The notes under the pieces were generated by a model. That model had not been told where the DNA came from and searched no databases. It was given only the letters and a program-made list of their open reading frames with translations. Shown piece after piece: positions 47,050 to 58,820 of a stretch of DNA of 64,000 nucleotides (position 1 is its first letter; every line of letters begins with the position of its first letter). Source of the stretch: Musa acuminata AAA Group. Taxonomy: Eukaryota; Streptophyta; Magnoliopsida; Zingiberales; Musaceae. A program made the translations under genes and the position numbers. Location: positions 44,296,501-44,360,500 of the forward strand of contig NC_088349.1 of NCBI RefSeq assembly GCF_036884655.1. The letters are read 5' to 3'.

Positions 47050-48360
47050 CTTCCGAGTCCACCTCAGCGCGGCCTGCCCGCCTGAGTCATGTCCCTCGAC
47101 TGCCCGAGTTCTACCTCAGCGCAGCCTGCCCGCTTGAGTCGTGTCCCTCGGTCATAGATTGCCGAGTCCACCTCAGGGCGGCCTGCCCGCTTGAGTCGTG
47201 TCCCTCGGCCTTTGCCATATCCCTCGGCTATAGATTGTCGAGCCCCCCTCAGGGCAGCCTTTTGGCCCGAGCCATGTCCCTCGGCCATAGACTGCCCGAG
47301 TCCACCTCAGCGCGGCCTGCCCGCTTGAGTCGTGTCCCTCGGTCGTAGACTGCCGAGTCCACCTCAGCACGGCCTGCCCGCTTGATTCGTGTCCCTCGGC
47401 CTTTGCCATATCCCTCGGCCGTAGACTGCCCGAGTCCACCTCAGCGCGGCCTGCCCGCCTGAGTCGTGTCCCTCGGCCTTCGCCATATCCCTCGATCGTA
47501 GACTGCCAAGCCCCCCTCAGGGTGACTTGCCGCCCAAGCCACACCCCTCGGCCATGTTGCTTGAGACCATGCCTGCGCGACCTATCCGCATGCGTCGTGC
47601 TCCTCGGTCGCGTGATGCCCGAGACCACACCTGCGCGGCCTGCCCGCTTGCGTCGTGCTCCTCGGTCGCGTGATGCCCGAGACCACACCTGCGCGGCCTG
47701 CCCGCTTGCGTCGTGCTCCTCGACCGCATGATGCCCTAGACCACACTTGCACAGCTTGCCCGCCTACGTCGTGCTCCTCGGCCGCATGATGCTCGAGACC
47801 ACACCTGCACAGCCTGCCCGCCTGCGTCGTGCTCCTCGGTCGCGTGATGCCCGAGACCACACCTGCGCGGCCTGCCCGCCTGCGTCGTGCTCCTCGATCG
47901 CATGATGCCCGAGACCACACCTGCGCGGCCTGCCCGCTTGCGTCGTGCTCCTCGGCCGCATGATGCCCTAGACCACACTTGCACAGCTTGCCCGCCTGCG
48001 TCGTGCTCCTCGGCCCCATGCTCCCCGAGACACACCTGCACAGCCTGCCCGCCTGCGTCGTGCTCCTCGGCCCCATGCTCCCCGAGACACACCTGCGCGT
48101 CCAGCCCGCTTGCGTCGTGCTCCTCGGCTCCATGCTCCCTGAGACACACCTGCGTGGCCAGCCCGCCTGCGTTGTGCTCCTCGGCTCCATGCTCCCCGAG
48201 ATCACACTTGCGCGGCCAGCCCGCTTGCGTCGTGTTCCTCGGCTCCTCAGCTCCTCACCTCCATGCTTCCTGAGATCACACTTGCACGGCCAGCCCGCCT
48301 GCGTCGTGCTCCTCGGCTCTATGCTCCCCGAGACCGCGCCTGCGCGGCCAGCCCGCATGA
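47050..48360 (+). repeat. GC-rich tandem repeat array inside the gypsy element
   Basis: Three related zones are visible. From about 47050 to 47515, units carry 'gcctgcccgcttgagtcgtg'. From 47593 to about 48000, 'cgtcgtgctcctcgg' recurs at 47593, 47651, 47709, 47767, 47825, 47883, 47941 and 47999, exactly 58 bp apart. From 48056, 48113 and 48170 the period is 57 bp, with 'ccatgctccccgagacacac' wording. Because 58 is not a multiple of three, frames cycle and long spurious ORFs appear on both strands. Confidence 0.95.
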
Positions 48361-48428
48361 AAGCGGAAGCCATGCCTCGGACTCCCGTTACAACGACCGA
48401 CGCATAGCTTCTTTCCGGGGGGGGAATA

Positions 48429-48982
48429 TGATGAGGATAGTAATTATGATAAGACTCGACTGACGTCAGATGATGCCTCACGCCTCGATCGACGCGACAA
48501 CACCTGGTCAATGCAGATCGAAACGTCGATCGAGGCACATTAAACACCCTGCTCAAGCTTCGTTCTTCACGCCATGCCAACCCAAGCGTCAGACGCTACT
48601 AGCCTATCCCCTGCAAGCGGGCAACTCAGGAAGTAGTAAGCTTCCCTATAAATACCCTCTCGTTCATCAGGAGAGAGGGAGGGAGATACACAAAAAACAC
48701 TTCTTCATCTGAAACCCCCTCCACTATCATCTGACTTGATCGTCGGAAGGGTCGGGCCAAGCACCCCGGCCCGACCTTTGTGCAAGTGCGAAGCCGAAGG
48801 TCCCCGTCGGACGCGTAGGTGAGGAGTTCCTGCCCGGAGGAGACAGCTACACCGTCCCGATCGGACACTGCACCCGACCACCTCAGCGGGCTCGAGGAAC
48901 GCCCCAGGGAGATCCCGTCGTCCGGACCCGAACCGAGCCGCGTCGGCCCCGAGGCCACGGCTCAAAGTTGTTTCCCACAACA
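48429..48982 (+). repeat. 3' LTR of gag-only gypsy element
   Basis: Begins TGATGAGGATAGTAATTATG right after the polypurine tract and ends CCCACAACA before GTATT. Confidence 0.92.
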
Positions 48983-48987
48983 GTATT

Positions 48988-49369
48988 TGTCGATGCATTA
49001 TCAAAACCAATAGAAAATATTTTAAAACCAAATAATATTCCTCTAAGATCATTTTTATCGTTCCATACACATTATGGTTTGTATGTCATTCATCTGACTC
49101 TAAAAGTACTAATATATTTTTTATATGATCTAGTCACTATCTATCCAATGACAAATGACTCTCATGTAGGTAGGTAGGAGTGCATTTACCAATGGCCACT
49201 CTAAATATCTATTTAAATGAATATCCAAAGCTTAAAAAAAAATTATAAATATTTTTAAATTTTTATAAAGATTATGTAAAATATGAGTAGGAGCTTTACA
49301 AATAAGATTTTTGGTGAAATTAAATGTAGAAATGTAATGTTAAAAAAGAGTTAGCGGTAGTGCAAGGAA
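48988..49369. other. AT-rich spacer
   Basis: No gene seen. It may include degraded 5' sequence of the neighbouring RTE-type LINE. Confidence 0.4.
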
Positions 49370-49534
49370 GTTCAAAAACAATTTTTACAAAAAAGATTAT
49401 TTTTTAAAAATTAATAAAATTATAAAATAAAAAAATTTAAAAGATATAAAAATCTAAAAAAGAGACTAAAAAATGATCAGTATGATAAGATGTAAAGCTT
49501 ATGATAATTTTTATAATAAATTAGGTACGAAAGA

Positions 49535-49536
<2 letters not shown>

Positions 49537-49579
<43 letters not shown>
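49537..49579. repeat. TA microsatellite in the LINE
   Basis: A 43-base AT alternation that falls where related RTE proteins read Asp-Ile-Tyr-Lys, so it probably grew from coding sequence. Confidence 0.9.
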
Positions 49580-49584
<5 letters not shown>

Positions 49585-50597
49585 GTTAAAAGTGGAAAAA
49601 GAAAGTGTAAGGATTTAAGCAATATAGGATGCATTAAATTGAAGATCAAAGAATACTTGTTAATAATAATGAGATTAAGGGAAGATGCAAAAATAATTTT
49701 TATAAATTATTTAATAAATATTCTATGTAGGACTTAGATTTAATAATAAATAATAATGATACAATTAATAATCATAAATTTATTTATAAAATTAGAACTA
49801 ATGAAGTAAAGATATATTAAAGAAGATTAAAGATAGTGTGGGGTTGATAGTATCCTTATTAATGTTTGAAAAAGCTTAAGGTGCAATAGAGTAGCTTAGT
49901 TAACTAACTTATTTAAAAAATCATGAGATTTAGAATGATACATAATAAATAATGAAAGAGATTTTTAGTTATCGAAAGTAGGATAAGACATACATATATC
50001 TAAAAATTAAGTTAGTTTTATGCTTAGAAGTTCAACCATCGAAACTATTTATTTATTAAGATAATTAATAAAAATGTGTAAGGAGAAAAAGAAATATTTG
50101 CATATGGTTTTTATTGATTTAAAGAAAGTCTAGAGTTCCTAGAGATTATATTGATGTATCTACTAACTATATTGATATTATTAGAGATATGTATAGTAAT
50201 GTAGCTACAAACGTTACATAGTAGACCATGCTAATGTATATTATTTGTTGATGAGATTATCTTAGTTGATGAGTGCTTAAGTTGAATTAATTATAAACTT
50301 GAGAGATATATCTTAGAAACTAAAGGTTTTTATATTATGTAGGATTAAAACTAAATTTATATAATATAATTTTAGTGATTTTAGAAATAGACAAGAGAAT
50401 ATAAGTAAATTGGATGGATGAATATCTTTAGATCAATTATTCAACAAAATAAGGAGATCGATAAATATATTATTCATAGAGTAAAATACGATGGTTAAAA
50501 TAGTGAGAGGCGTTAAGAATCTTATTTGATCATTGGATATCTTTACATAAGATAATTTTGAGACCAATAATATTTTATAACGATCTGATTTTTAAGC

Positions 50598-50600
<3 letters not shown>

Positions 50601-50659
<59 letters not shown>
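50601..50659. repeat. TA microsatellite in the LINE
   Basis: A 58-60-base TA alternation downstream of the reverse transcriptase region of the same LINE. Confidence 0.95.
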
Positions 50660-50662
<3 letters not shown>

Positions 50663-51455
50663 TTGTATTGTCTGAATGTTGAGATGGATGAGTGGGTTAC
50701 TAGAAAAGATAGAAAAATAATATTTTTATTGATAAACAATTAGGTATCGCTTTGATAGAGGATAATACGAGAGAAAGCCATTTAATATGATATGAGCATG
50801 TGATGAGAAAACCTCCTGATATGGTAGTAAAAAAAGGTGAAATAATTAATATCAATATTACGAGGAGAGAAAGGAAAATTAAAAAATTTTAATATAAACT
50901 ATAAATAAAGATTTAAATACTCTGAACTTAACTAAGCATATAGCTTTTTATATATTTCGACAAAAGATCTATGTATCCGATCGTAAATAATTGGAGCTTA
51001 TAACTTTGTTATTATATTATTTAAAGTAGGAGTACAAGTGGTATGAGAAACTCATCGTGCGACTAATTTAAAGACTCTTGATAATAATCAATAAATTCGA
51101 CCTTTTTACTAAAACTAAAAGATAATTATGACGATAAATCTAGTTCATGATTTTTTTTTCAATAGAAAATAAAAAGTGAGAGAAGTAGGGTACGTAAAAA
51201 ATTATATAAATTCGACCCCTCTCTATATCAAATGTCATTTTTTTTGTTTGTTTGTTTGTGAAGAAGTAGATACGACATGTATGAGATGATAGTATAAGTA
51301 ATCTTAATACATGTTAGCTGTCTGAGATACGTGAGCTGTATACAGCTGCGACCATAAGCATACAACACGAATAAACCACAATTGGCAATCCTCTGAGATA
51401 ACAACAATCCACAGGTATACATACAGCCTTTGGTGTTTCAAGAGAGAAACCAATA

Positions 51456-51905
51456 TTAGCCAAAAACCACCTTGTGAAAATTAAACAGCGATGGACAACC
51501 AAAAGGTTGCAGGAGAGAAAGGAGATGGACCATTGTTGTTTGATGGTGAAGTCTGTCAGGTTCGGGTGGATTCTGCAACAACATCATCATCACAGGCATC
51601 CTTTCCCGCATGCAACCTGGCTTTGCGAGTCGTCTTTCGTTCGCCTCGGTGCACTTGATGCATTCACCGCAAACCTTGAACCATAAATCGTCGCACCAAG
51701 GCTGGGGTGTAGAAGCGCCATCCTTCACCATGTTCTCCTCCTCATGTAGAGATTCCTCGAGCTTCTTTCTAGAGTAGCGGCGCCGCCAAGCTGCCCATGT
51801 TCTCCACTGCTGAGAGTAGATAGAACCTTCTCACCGTGCGTGCAGTTTTGTAAATTGGGAGGCAACAAATTTGAAGACATCGGCAGCTAACGCAAAAGCC
51901 TCAAC
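51456..51905 (-). pseudogene. Cyclic-nucleotide-gated ion channel (CNGC) 3' fragment
   Basis: On the minus strand from about 51905 one frame reads VEAFALAADVFKFVASQF, then TKLHAR and a TGA, then YSQQWRTWAAWRRRYSRKKL and EESLHEEE. This is the end of the cyclic-nucleotide-binding domain and the calmodulin-binding/IQ region of plant CNGCs. Relative to the family the residues between WAA and AWRR (usually CFIQA) are deleted. The same frame continues through the 91-residue ORF 51731-51456, with MRERMPVMMMLLQNPPEPD matching the CNGC C-terminal 'LPPMLLQKPAEPD' wording. CNGCs are plasma-membrane Ca2+-permeable channels. No transmembrane or pore part is present and 115 bp of unrelated GC-rich sequence (plus strand, frame LALSCALARITYDMMVQLSL) abuts, so this is a truncated copy. 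Confidence 0.7.
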
Positions 51906-53052
51906 CTCGCCCTCTCTTGCGCCCTCGCCCGCATCACCTACGATATGATGGTTCAACTCTCCCTCGCCTTTAACCTCTCCTACTTCGACCACTCCACCTT
52001 TGTTCGCCACTATGGTCTCTATCGCTTCCTTTTCTTCCTTTTTCTCAATAAGATGAATCTTAATCCCTTTTTAAACTTAAATTATACTTATTATTATATT
52101 AATAATTTATTATGAATTAATATACCACGTAAACAGATTCTAACATCCGTTAACTCAGACTAACGAAAGGGATTTATATACTATGTTTTTAAAAATATAA
52201 AAATTATTTTAGACACAAGTAAACAATAGGAGCTTAAATAATCCTTAACAAAAATCATATGGATTAAAATAGACCATAACCCTTTTTAAACTTAAATTAT
52301 ACATATTATTATATTATTAATTTATTATGAGTTAACATATCATGTAAGTAAACTTTAACATATGATAACTCAGACTTGAAGGTAGAGACTTATATGCTAT
52401 ATTTTTAAAAATATATAAATTATTTTATATACAAATAAATCATAAAGGCATGTGGTTAGAATAAACCTTAACCTTTCTTTTTTTCTTTATATTATTTTCT
52501 CGCTTTCTATCTCACAAACAGAGGATGTATTCGTTTGCCAAATTTTAGTAATATAGTTTTTTTCTTGAAAAAGATAGAGATCGAGTTAGATCATAATTGG
52601 CCAAACTCAATTGTGCTCCACACCATGACCACCTCAATCCAATCATGCGTCTCTTACCGATATTAATCTCATCCTTAGCTCAGGACTGACATTTGGAGAA
52701 GACGAGGTTACTGATTCCTCTCCACCAACGATGGCCACTGCTTAGATTCATTCCAAGAAAACTTGGGATTTAACGTGATGAGTTTTTGATATTAAATAAA
52801 AAATAATCATAAAAATTAAAATATTTATCTATCCCGTCTTTAAGTTAGATCGATGGCTACTCTTGCGATGCAAAAATCGAAAGGTTCTGAAACGACGATC
52901 CTTACTACCTTATCTATTTACCAAACCTTGCGTAGAATTTGCATTGGCTACGTGGAAACCCTAAACTTCACCTGCAAGATCAATCACCATCAAACAATAC
53001 AGTTTGTCATATCCCCAATTAATGTGATGCATTGACATTGTGAAAGAAACAG

Positions 53053-53086
<34 letters not shown>

Positions 53087-53200
53087 TTTGTTTTTGTAGA
53101 GGATTAGTCGTTATGGAGGTGAGTATTAGTCTAAGCATCAGCATTTAATCTTTTGCGTACGTGCGAGGGAAAGAAAGAAACAAAGTGTGGAGGATCATTT
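51906..53200. other. Spacer with unassigned GC-rich scrap
   Basis: The 51906-52020 stretch has a plus-strand frame I cannot assign. The rest is AT-rich, with two diverged copies of a 'ttttaaacttaaattata' block (about 52069 and 52279) about 210 bp apart. A TA tract lies at 53055-53084. No gene supported. Confidence 0.4.
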
Positions 53201-53310
53201 ACCTGAATATATTATTTGACTCCAACAACAAGACACCATTCTCTTCAAGATGAGCTGTTATCAGCATTGCTAATCGAGGTCTTAAACTAGAAGAGCCTCA
53301 AACAAACAAA

Positions 53311-53355
<45 letters not shown>

Positions 53356-53763
53356 TGGAAGTAGAACCTGGACTGGATGCTCATTTCCACTCTGGCTGCT
53401 GATTTAGAGGTGCACCAAGAAAGAAAAGGATGGGTTACCACCAAAATCACTTCATCCTGTTGAATGCTGCAGAAGAAACCAAGTGGGTTTTCATATGAAA
53501 ATGCCTGAGATGCATACAGATCATATGATTGTCGAAATTGCATTACCGGTCCATCGGTGGTGATGGATAGTGTCGGTGCTCGTCCATAATCATATTGGTG
53601 CAGTGCTACATTATGATCAAATACGTGCACCAGCACAAAATTGTAGCAGCATTCTTGATGTAGATTCAGCAAGGACACAAGACTATGAAAACAGAGTTGA
53701 TGGTGGTTCCGATGCCATGTCAGAGTCTCTGTATTCATGTCACTCCGCCTGTTTCATTACAAG
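53201..53763. repeat. Diverged tandem duplication, copy A
   Basis: Aligns with 54235-54897 from 'acctgaat' to 'gcctgtttcat'. Shared landmarks are 'ttttcaagatgagctg'-like, 'gtcgaaattgcatta', 'catattggtgcagtg' and 'gtgcaccagc'. It contains a (GA)n run at 53314-53352 that copy B lacks. The 146-residue frame on the minus strand is not conserved in copy B, so no protein is claimed. Origin unknown. Confidence 0.75.
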
Positions 53764-54234
53764 ACAAACAGAAATGCACAGATTGAGTAGCTCTAAATTG
53801 GTCAAAAAATATAATGGCAAACGAGCATGCATTGATCCTGAACCTACCATACACGATGAGCCTGCATCCTTGACAAACCACCTCAATCCTGCTCCTCCAA
53901 CTTACTGAATTCAATTAGGCCAAATCAATCTTTCATTCAACTAGCCGGACGGCTTGGAAGGTAGGAGAATGTAAGACTGAAAGGACAATCCACCTACAAG
54001 TTCAATCACAATGAACAACCACCTTTTTGTCATCTCCCATCCAATTATTTTGACATATGTCATAATGAAAGAAAAAAAGAATCCTTTCTTTTTCTACAGG
54101 ACCTTGCAGTCAACCTGGAAAGCTCAATATAGGTGAGGAATAGTCATCAATCACATAAAAACTCAGTCAAAAAGCAGGAAGACAAAGAAAGATACCTTAA
54201 AGAAATAAAAGACAGATCTAGTGGTTGATCTTTT

Positions 54235-54897
54235 ACCTGAATAATTATTCAAGTAGAGTACTCTGACACCACCTGGACAAGGATTCATACCCAGAATCTT
54301 TTCAAGATGAGCTGCCCATCAATGTCACCAAGACAACCATGGCCATCAAGGTTCAAACTAGATTAGGCTTACAAAACAAATGAGGGAGGAGGATGGAAGG
54401 AGGGATCAACGTAAAACCTGTTTTGGTCATATGTTGAGACAATGTCCTTGACCGCTGATCTAGAGGTCTATTAAGAAAGAAGAGGATGCTCTGCGAGACT
54501 ACTACCAAAATCACATCAAGATCAGCGAGATGAATTCTGCAAAAACATCAAGTATGTCTTTATATCGAAAAGTGCTTGTCGTGCATACAAATCATAAGAT
54601 GTCGAAATTGCATTACTGGTCTTTTGGTGCGGATGTATCAACATGGTGGATGCTCATCCATGATCATATTGGTGCAGTGTTATATTAACATCATATAGGT
54701 GCACCAGCGCATCTTTGTAGCATCATCCTCAATCTAGTTGCATCAAGAGCACAATCATCACGCAAGTGGATGTGCTCTATGTTGCCCATTCTCATCTTAA
54801 TTGCTGAAGCTCAACATGATGAAAGCAGAGTGCATGATGGATCCATGCCATGTTATGATCCTCTGCGTCCATAACACTTTGCCTGTTTCATCATAAG
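54235..54897. repeat. Diverged tandem duplication, copy B
   Basis: Partner of 53201-53763, about 1034 bp away start to start and clearly diverged, with indels including an extra segment near 54725-54800. Confidence 0.75.
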
Positions 54898-57800
54898 AAA
54901 GCACATCACAAGAATTGATTCCTCGTGTCAACAAAGATGCCAATTAGCTTCTCATCTTTCAATTTTTTCGAACTCCTTACTTTTTAGGTTTCAGTTGTTT
55001 GGCCTTTTACATGCCTGTTTTCACAGTGAAATTTATAGGCCAAAGTGCAATGGCTTGTGCATGGAACACTAAATGAGTGATTTGACACTGTTACATATGG
55101 GAAGTTCATGAACCAATCATGTTCCCACAACAAAAATTCATTCCCATCTCATTAAATTCCTTCAAATGAACTAACTTGACATGATTTAAACTACCTAGAC
55201 TTGTGGTTTGTTGATTCTAGACTTGGTAGTTTGATCGTACAAGTCATACGCTATCCTAAGATGAGATGGTAAAAAATTGGTCCTGATGTTCTAGGCATGT
55301 TACTTCATGCATAACAGGAAAAATTTTGAGAGAGAGAGAGAGAGAGAGTGATATTTTGCTCAGTAATCCTACCAAAGGACGGACCTCTAAACAGTGATCA
55401 AAAGGCAGTAGCAGCATGAAGAATTCAGTCAAGTCTGCTATGGGAATCTGCATTTTTCTCCTGGTAACCATGACCAATCCATTTTCTTGAGAAAAATGAA
55501 AAAAATAATATTGTCATTTCGTAAGAAGGGAAATGAAATAGCAAAATAGAAACAAGTCATAGAATAAATATGACAGAAGAGATAATATTCACAGCATAAA
55601 GTATAATCCAAACCAAACCTGAAGGTCCAGTACTTACAAACTGAATTTTTTGTCGTGTGTATGCGTGAATTTCTGCTTCCGTTAAATTTATGTTCATGAA
55701 CTAGAATCAATAGTTATTGTCTCCATCATCTACATACTGTTGCCACCATTTGTCACCTATATAAAGCTGCTTTTGCGGTTTCATGCATCCCTCACGCCTT
55801 GACCTAATGACTTCGTGCAATTTAAAGTCCTTCACAATTTCTGCAGATCCAACTGTCCCTCCAACTTCTCGATATCAACCATTACATCAACCTCATCTGT
55901 GGTCGCAATTCTCCACTCATATGAACCTCACATGTGGAGATGTAAGAGGTGTCATATGGGACTGACATGAGATGATGATGGACCACTGATCATGATAAGA
56001 GGCGATGGTAGAGGGACATTTCAGATGCAGCTGTGAAACTGTACCAACATAAGAAAAGATACTTAAACTTTAATTCTTTGTTTAAGAAAAGATAAAACCA
56101 CTTAATCTAATTGGTGATTAACTGCATCATCTCAGACCCCAAATACAAAGTAGTAATTGCTTCTGATGAATGGTGAGAGTTGAAGGGTCTAAAGATAAGT
56201 GTACTGAAGTGACAAGCCACAGCCCGGAAAAGGTTCCTTCACATAGACAACTACTTGGAAGCTCAATCTTGGCTTGCATAAAGGAGACTATGCCTTTCCT
56301 TTGTTTTCCCTAAAAAAGAGACAAACAACACTCTGACAAGGACATGCAACCTCATATTATTTTATTTTTCAAATTGGTTCCGAGTTCAGATTGTCTCCAA
56401 TTAGGAGAATTAATATCCTTGCACAGAGATTTACGGTAACAGCTTATTCATGTAATCCTCACATCTCAATCACCCACTAATTATGAGGTGATAAACGGTT
56501 GGACCACATGTTTACAAGTACATCCATGGACCACTAAACCAATGAACAACAGGTGGTTGAGTCTTGTAGTATCAAATCATGAATTTTTTTTTCCATCCAA
56601 AATATTTCGACATGAGAAACGAAAATAATTCTCACCCACAGTTGAAAGGAGGAAAGCAACTTGAATCATTCATTCCGTTCGGAGGTGAATCCCTAACTTC
56701 ATCCACTCAAACAGGGGAAGGTGAGATTCATTCAAACAAATCGATGATTCAACCTTTTTCTCAAAGGTTAACATTTACTTTTAAGCTCAGTATAAGTTTT
56801 TTTCTCATACTGTAACAGATGGTAAACTTAGTAGAGGCAACACCACATCCAATATGATAAGGTCCTGTATACTTTCAATAGGTAGAAAGAAAAGATTTAA
56901 ATCCTGCTTGATATCAGTCTTAGCAACAGGTTAAACTCCTACGGTATGGGTATATCTGACAATATACTGATCTGTATTGTTATGTATCACCAAAAGATAA
57001 TAAGAAAATCAGATACCGATCGATACTAGCGTATATTGTCTATATTGGTTCTTGGTCATAATAAAATTGATCGATATGTACCGATCCAACTGGTGTTGGA
57101 TTCTTTGAAGAAAGCTTGTATTCCTTAACTAATCGATTGGAGATTATGAGAATTCCAACATTAAATCATGTTCAGTCAGAGAATATTGAGCCAGATATGC
57201 AAAGGAAATAGAGCACATTATTTAAGTTAACTGAATCAATATAGAAATCTTACTGGGTGATGTGGTCTAGCCGGATATGTGGCTTATGTGTGTGATTCCC
57301 ACTACACCAAGGTTATAATAGACCACAACACCTAAAAGATAAGACTTATTAAAATACAACTTGCCTTTTTATCAAAATGTAATTTATAAAAATAAAATTG
57401 TTCTCACAATTATCGAGTTGCATCAACTATTATCAGCTTGAATGGTTCAACCAGCCAATTCTAAAAGAAGTACCTTTTTCTAACTTTCTATGAATTTTAA
57501 TTCATCCTGATTGAGATGGGAGAAAAGAGAGAAAACATCTTTTGAGAGATAAGGGAAGAAAAATCTTTTGGGCATTACTATTGGCTTGGTTTGTTTTGTG
57601 TTTTTGGAAAGCTGGGCAATATGATAACTGGATTAGGTGCAGAAATAACCACATATGCAACTCTTTATTAATGTAAGAAGCTCTGTGAGCTTATGTTGCA
57701 TGGTCTGGGTTTCGATGATTCAAACAAAGAGGAGAAGTTCGACCAACATGTTTTATTCACAAAATTCTTGAAGTTTGTTTTTTTTTTGTTTTTGAGGGGC

Positions 57801-58177
57801 AATTTTCTTACCATTTGATTTAGATTCCTTTTAAATACAGATGTCAAACTGAATTAGTAATTATGACTGCATTATCCTTAGGGCAATCAAGTCATGTGAA
57901 GGTATAAATTCAGGAAATTCACATATGGACCCTCCTCCACTAGAGGGAACATCACATATGATCCTATAAAATCTAAGATGAAAAAAACTAAGCTTATAGT
58001 AGATAGCTTCTTCATTATGATCATATGGAAACTAAGTTGAGCTAAACAAAGCTTACAGTAGTTTGATGCTCTAGAAGAAGCAAAAGTAGCATTTTGATAG
58101 GATTCCAAGCTGAGCTAAACTAAGCTGACAGTAGCTTCATGCATTAAAGAAAGCAAAATTTGTACCTAGGTAGCATC
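54898..58177. other. Gene-poor spacer
   Basis: No supported gene. A GA tract lies at about 55328-55348. A TATA-like 'ctatataaagctgc' at about 55757 has no convincing frame behind it. Near 56950-57090 there are runs of 'accgatcgatact' and 'gatcgatatgtaccgatcc' that may be the worn ends of a small DNA transposon. Confidence 0.45.
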
Positions 58178-58282
58178 ATCCTATAGAGACCAAGTTCAGC
58201 TAAAGTAAGCTCAACTGAATCAAGCTAGCACAATCCTATAGAGACCAAGTTCAGCTAAAGTAAGCTCAACTGAATCAAGCTA
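58178..58282. repeat. Two identical 50-bp units, period 55 bp
   Basis: 58178-58227 and 58233-58282 are identical ('atcctatagagaccaagttc' onward). Flanking DNA repeats 'agctgagctaaactaagct'-like words, so the whole 58000-58290 stretch is repetitive. Confidence 0.95.
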
Positions 58283-58583
58283 ATTAAAGCTACAGAATCC
58301 AAAGCCAGAGGTTGATGAAATCAAGCACAGCTGGACCTAATAAATGCCCAAAAACTAGCTTTTGAACTTCAATTGCCCGAAAGAACAAAAGCAGAAGCCC
58401 TGTTCCACCATTGGACAAGGTGAGCCCCTCATCCCCAACATTATGCCACACTCTTCCTTCGGGAGATCCTCTGTGCCCAAAATCTCCTTGATTTCTTTTG
58501 TGTGATAATACAGAGATCATAGGATTTGGGATATAGTGGGAATATGAAAATGAGCTACAGTTGAGATCTGACAACTCTCTGCT

Positions 58584-58590
58584 TATAAAT
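58584..58590 (+). promoter_or_regulatory. Likely TATA box of the ERF gene
   Basis: TATAAAT in 'ctgcttataaatatcc', followed by a CT-rich leader. It lies about 295 bp before the first ATG of the frame. Confidence 0.6.
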
Positions 58591-58820
58591 ATCCACCTCC
58601 ACTTCTACTCCAGCATCAGAAATCATCTCTCTTCCACTCGCAAATATAATTCTGTTCTCTTGAAAGGAGGTTTCATTTTACGTTTTGTTCCAATAGTTTC
58701 CTCGTCTTCTCTATCTCGAGTCTTTTAGAGTTCTATAGTGCTCTACTTTCCCTGTTTCTTCACGACTGCAAATCCATTTGCAATTTCTTGGATAGCAACT
58801 CAAAATCCATAATTGACATT

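Larger units (their letters stand above)
45175..48982 (+). mobile_element. Gag-only Ty3/gypsy (Tat-like) element with tandem repeats instead of pol
   Basis: Target duplication GTATT lies at 45170-45174 and 48983-48987. LTRs are 45175-45728 and 48429-48982, both 554 bp. The right one ends CCCACAACA; the left has mutated to CCCACAATA. A primer site starting TGGCGCTAG follows the left LTR at 45731. The polypurine tract 'ccggggggggaata' (about 48417-48428) precedes the right LTR. Inside are a gag region and about 1.3 kb of GC-rich tandem repeats, but no protease, reverse transcriptase or integrase. The LTRs differ by roughly 40 substitutions by hand count, so the insertion is older than the 34780 copia. 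Mobilisation would have needed enzymes supplied by a relative. Confidence 0.9.
49370..51030 (+). mobile_element. Decayed RTE-type LINE with internal TA microsatellites
   Basis: Plus-strand broken frames follow RTE reverse transcriptase wording in order: NKLGT-like text then DIY..K and KSGKRKCKDLSNIGCIK (about 49585-49640), KEKKKYLHMVFIDLKK-like (about 50080-50130), FVDEIILVDE (about 50237-50270, the FADD-box equivalent, degraded), LESKGF-like, and QIYVSD-like text near 50960. The C-terminal 'RQK' motif and the terminal 'gcttataactttgttattat' agree with plant RTE 3' ends. Very AT-rich, with stops throughout. The 5' limit is unclear. The protein would have been an endonuclease plus reverse transcriptase. 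Confidence 0.6.

Noticed and set aside
47582..48580. 332-residue minus-strand open frame
   Set aside because: It is a translation of the 57-58-bp repeat array and LTR of the gypsy element; frames are open on both strands because the repeats are GC-rich.
53298..53738. 146-residue minus-strand frame
   Set aside because: Not conserved in the duplicated copy at 54235-54897, and its end is a Ser-Leu run from a GA microsatellite.
55757..55965. TATA-like site followed by a 60-residue frame
   Set aside because: No family resemblance and no further exon seen.
56940..57110. Possible small DNA transposon with 'accgatcgata' words
   Set aside because: I could not find paired terminal repeats or a target duplication, so no element is called.
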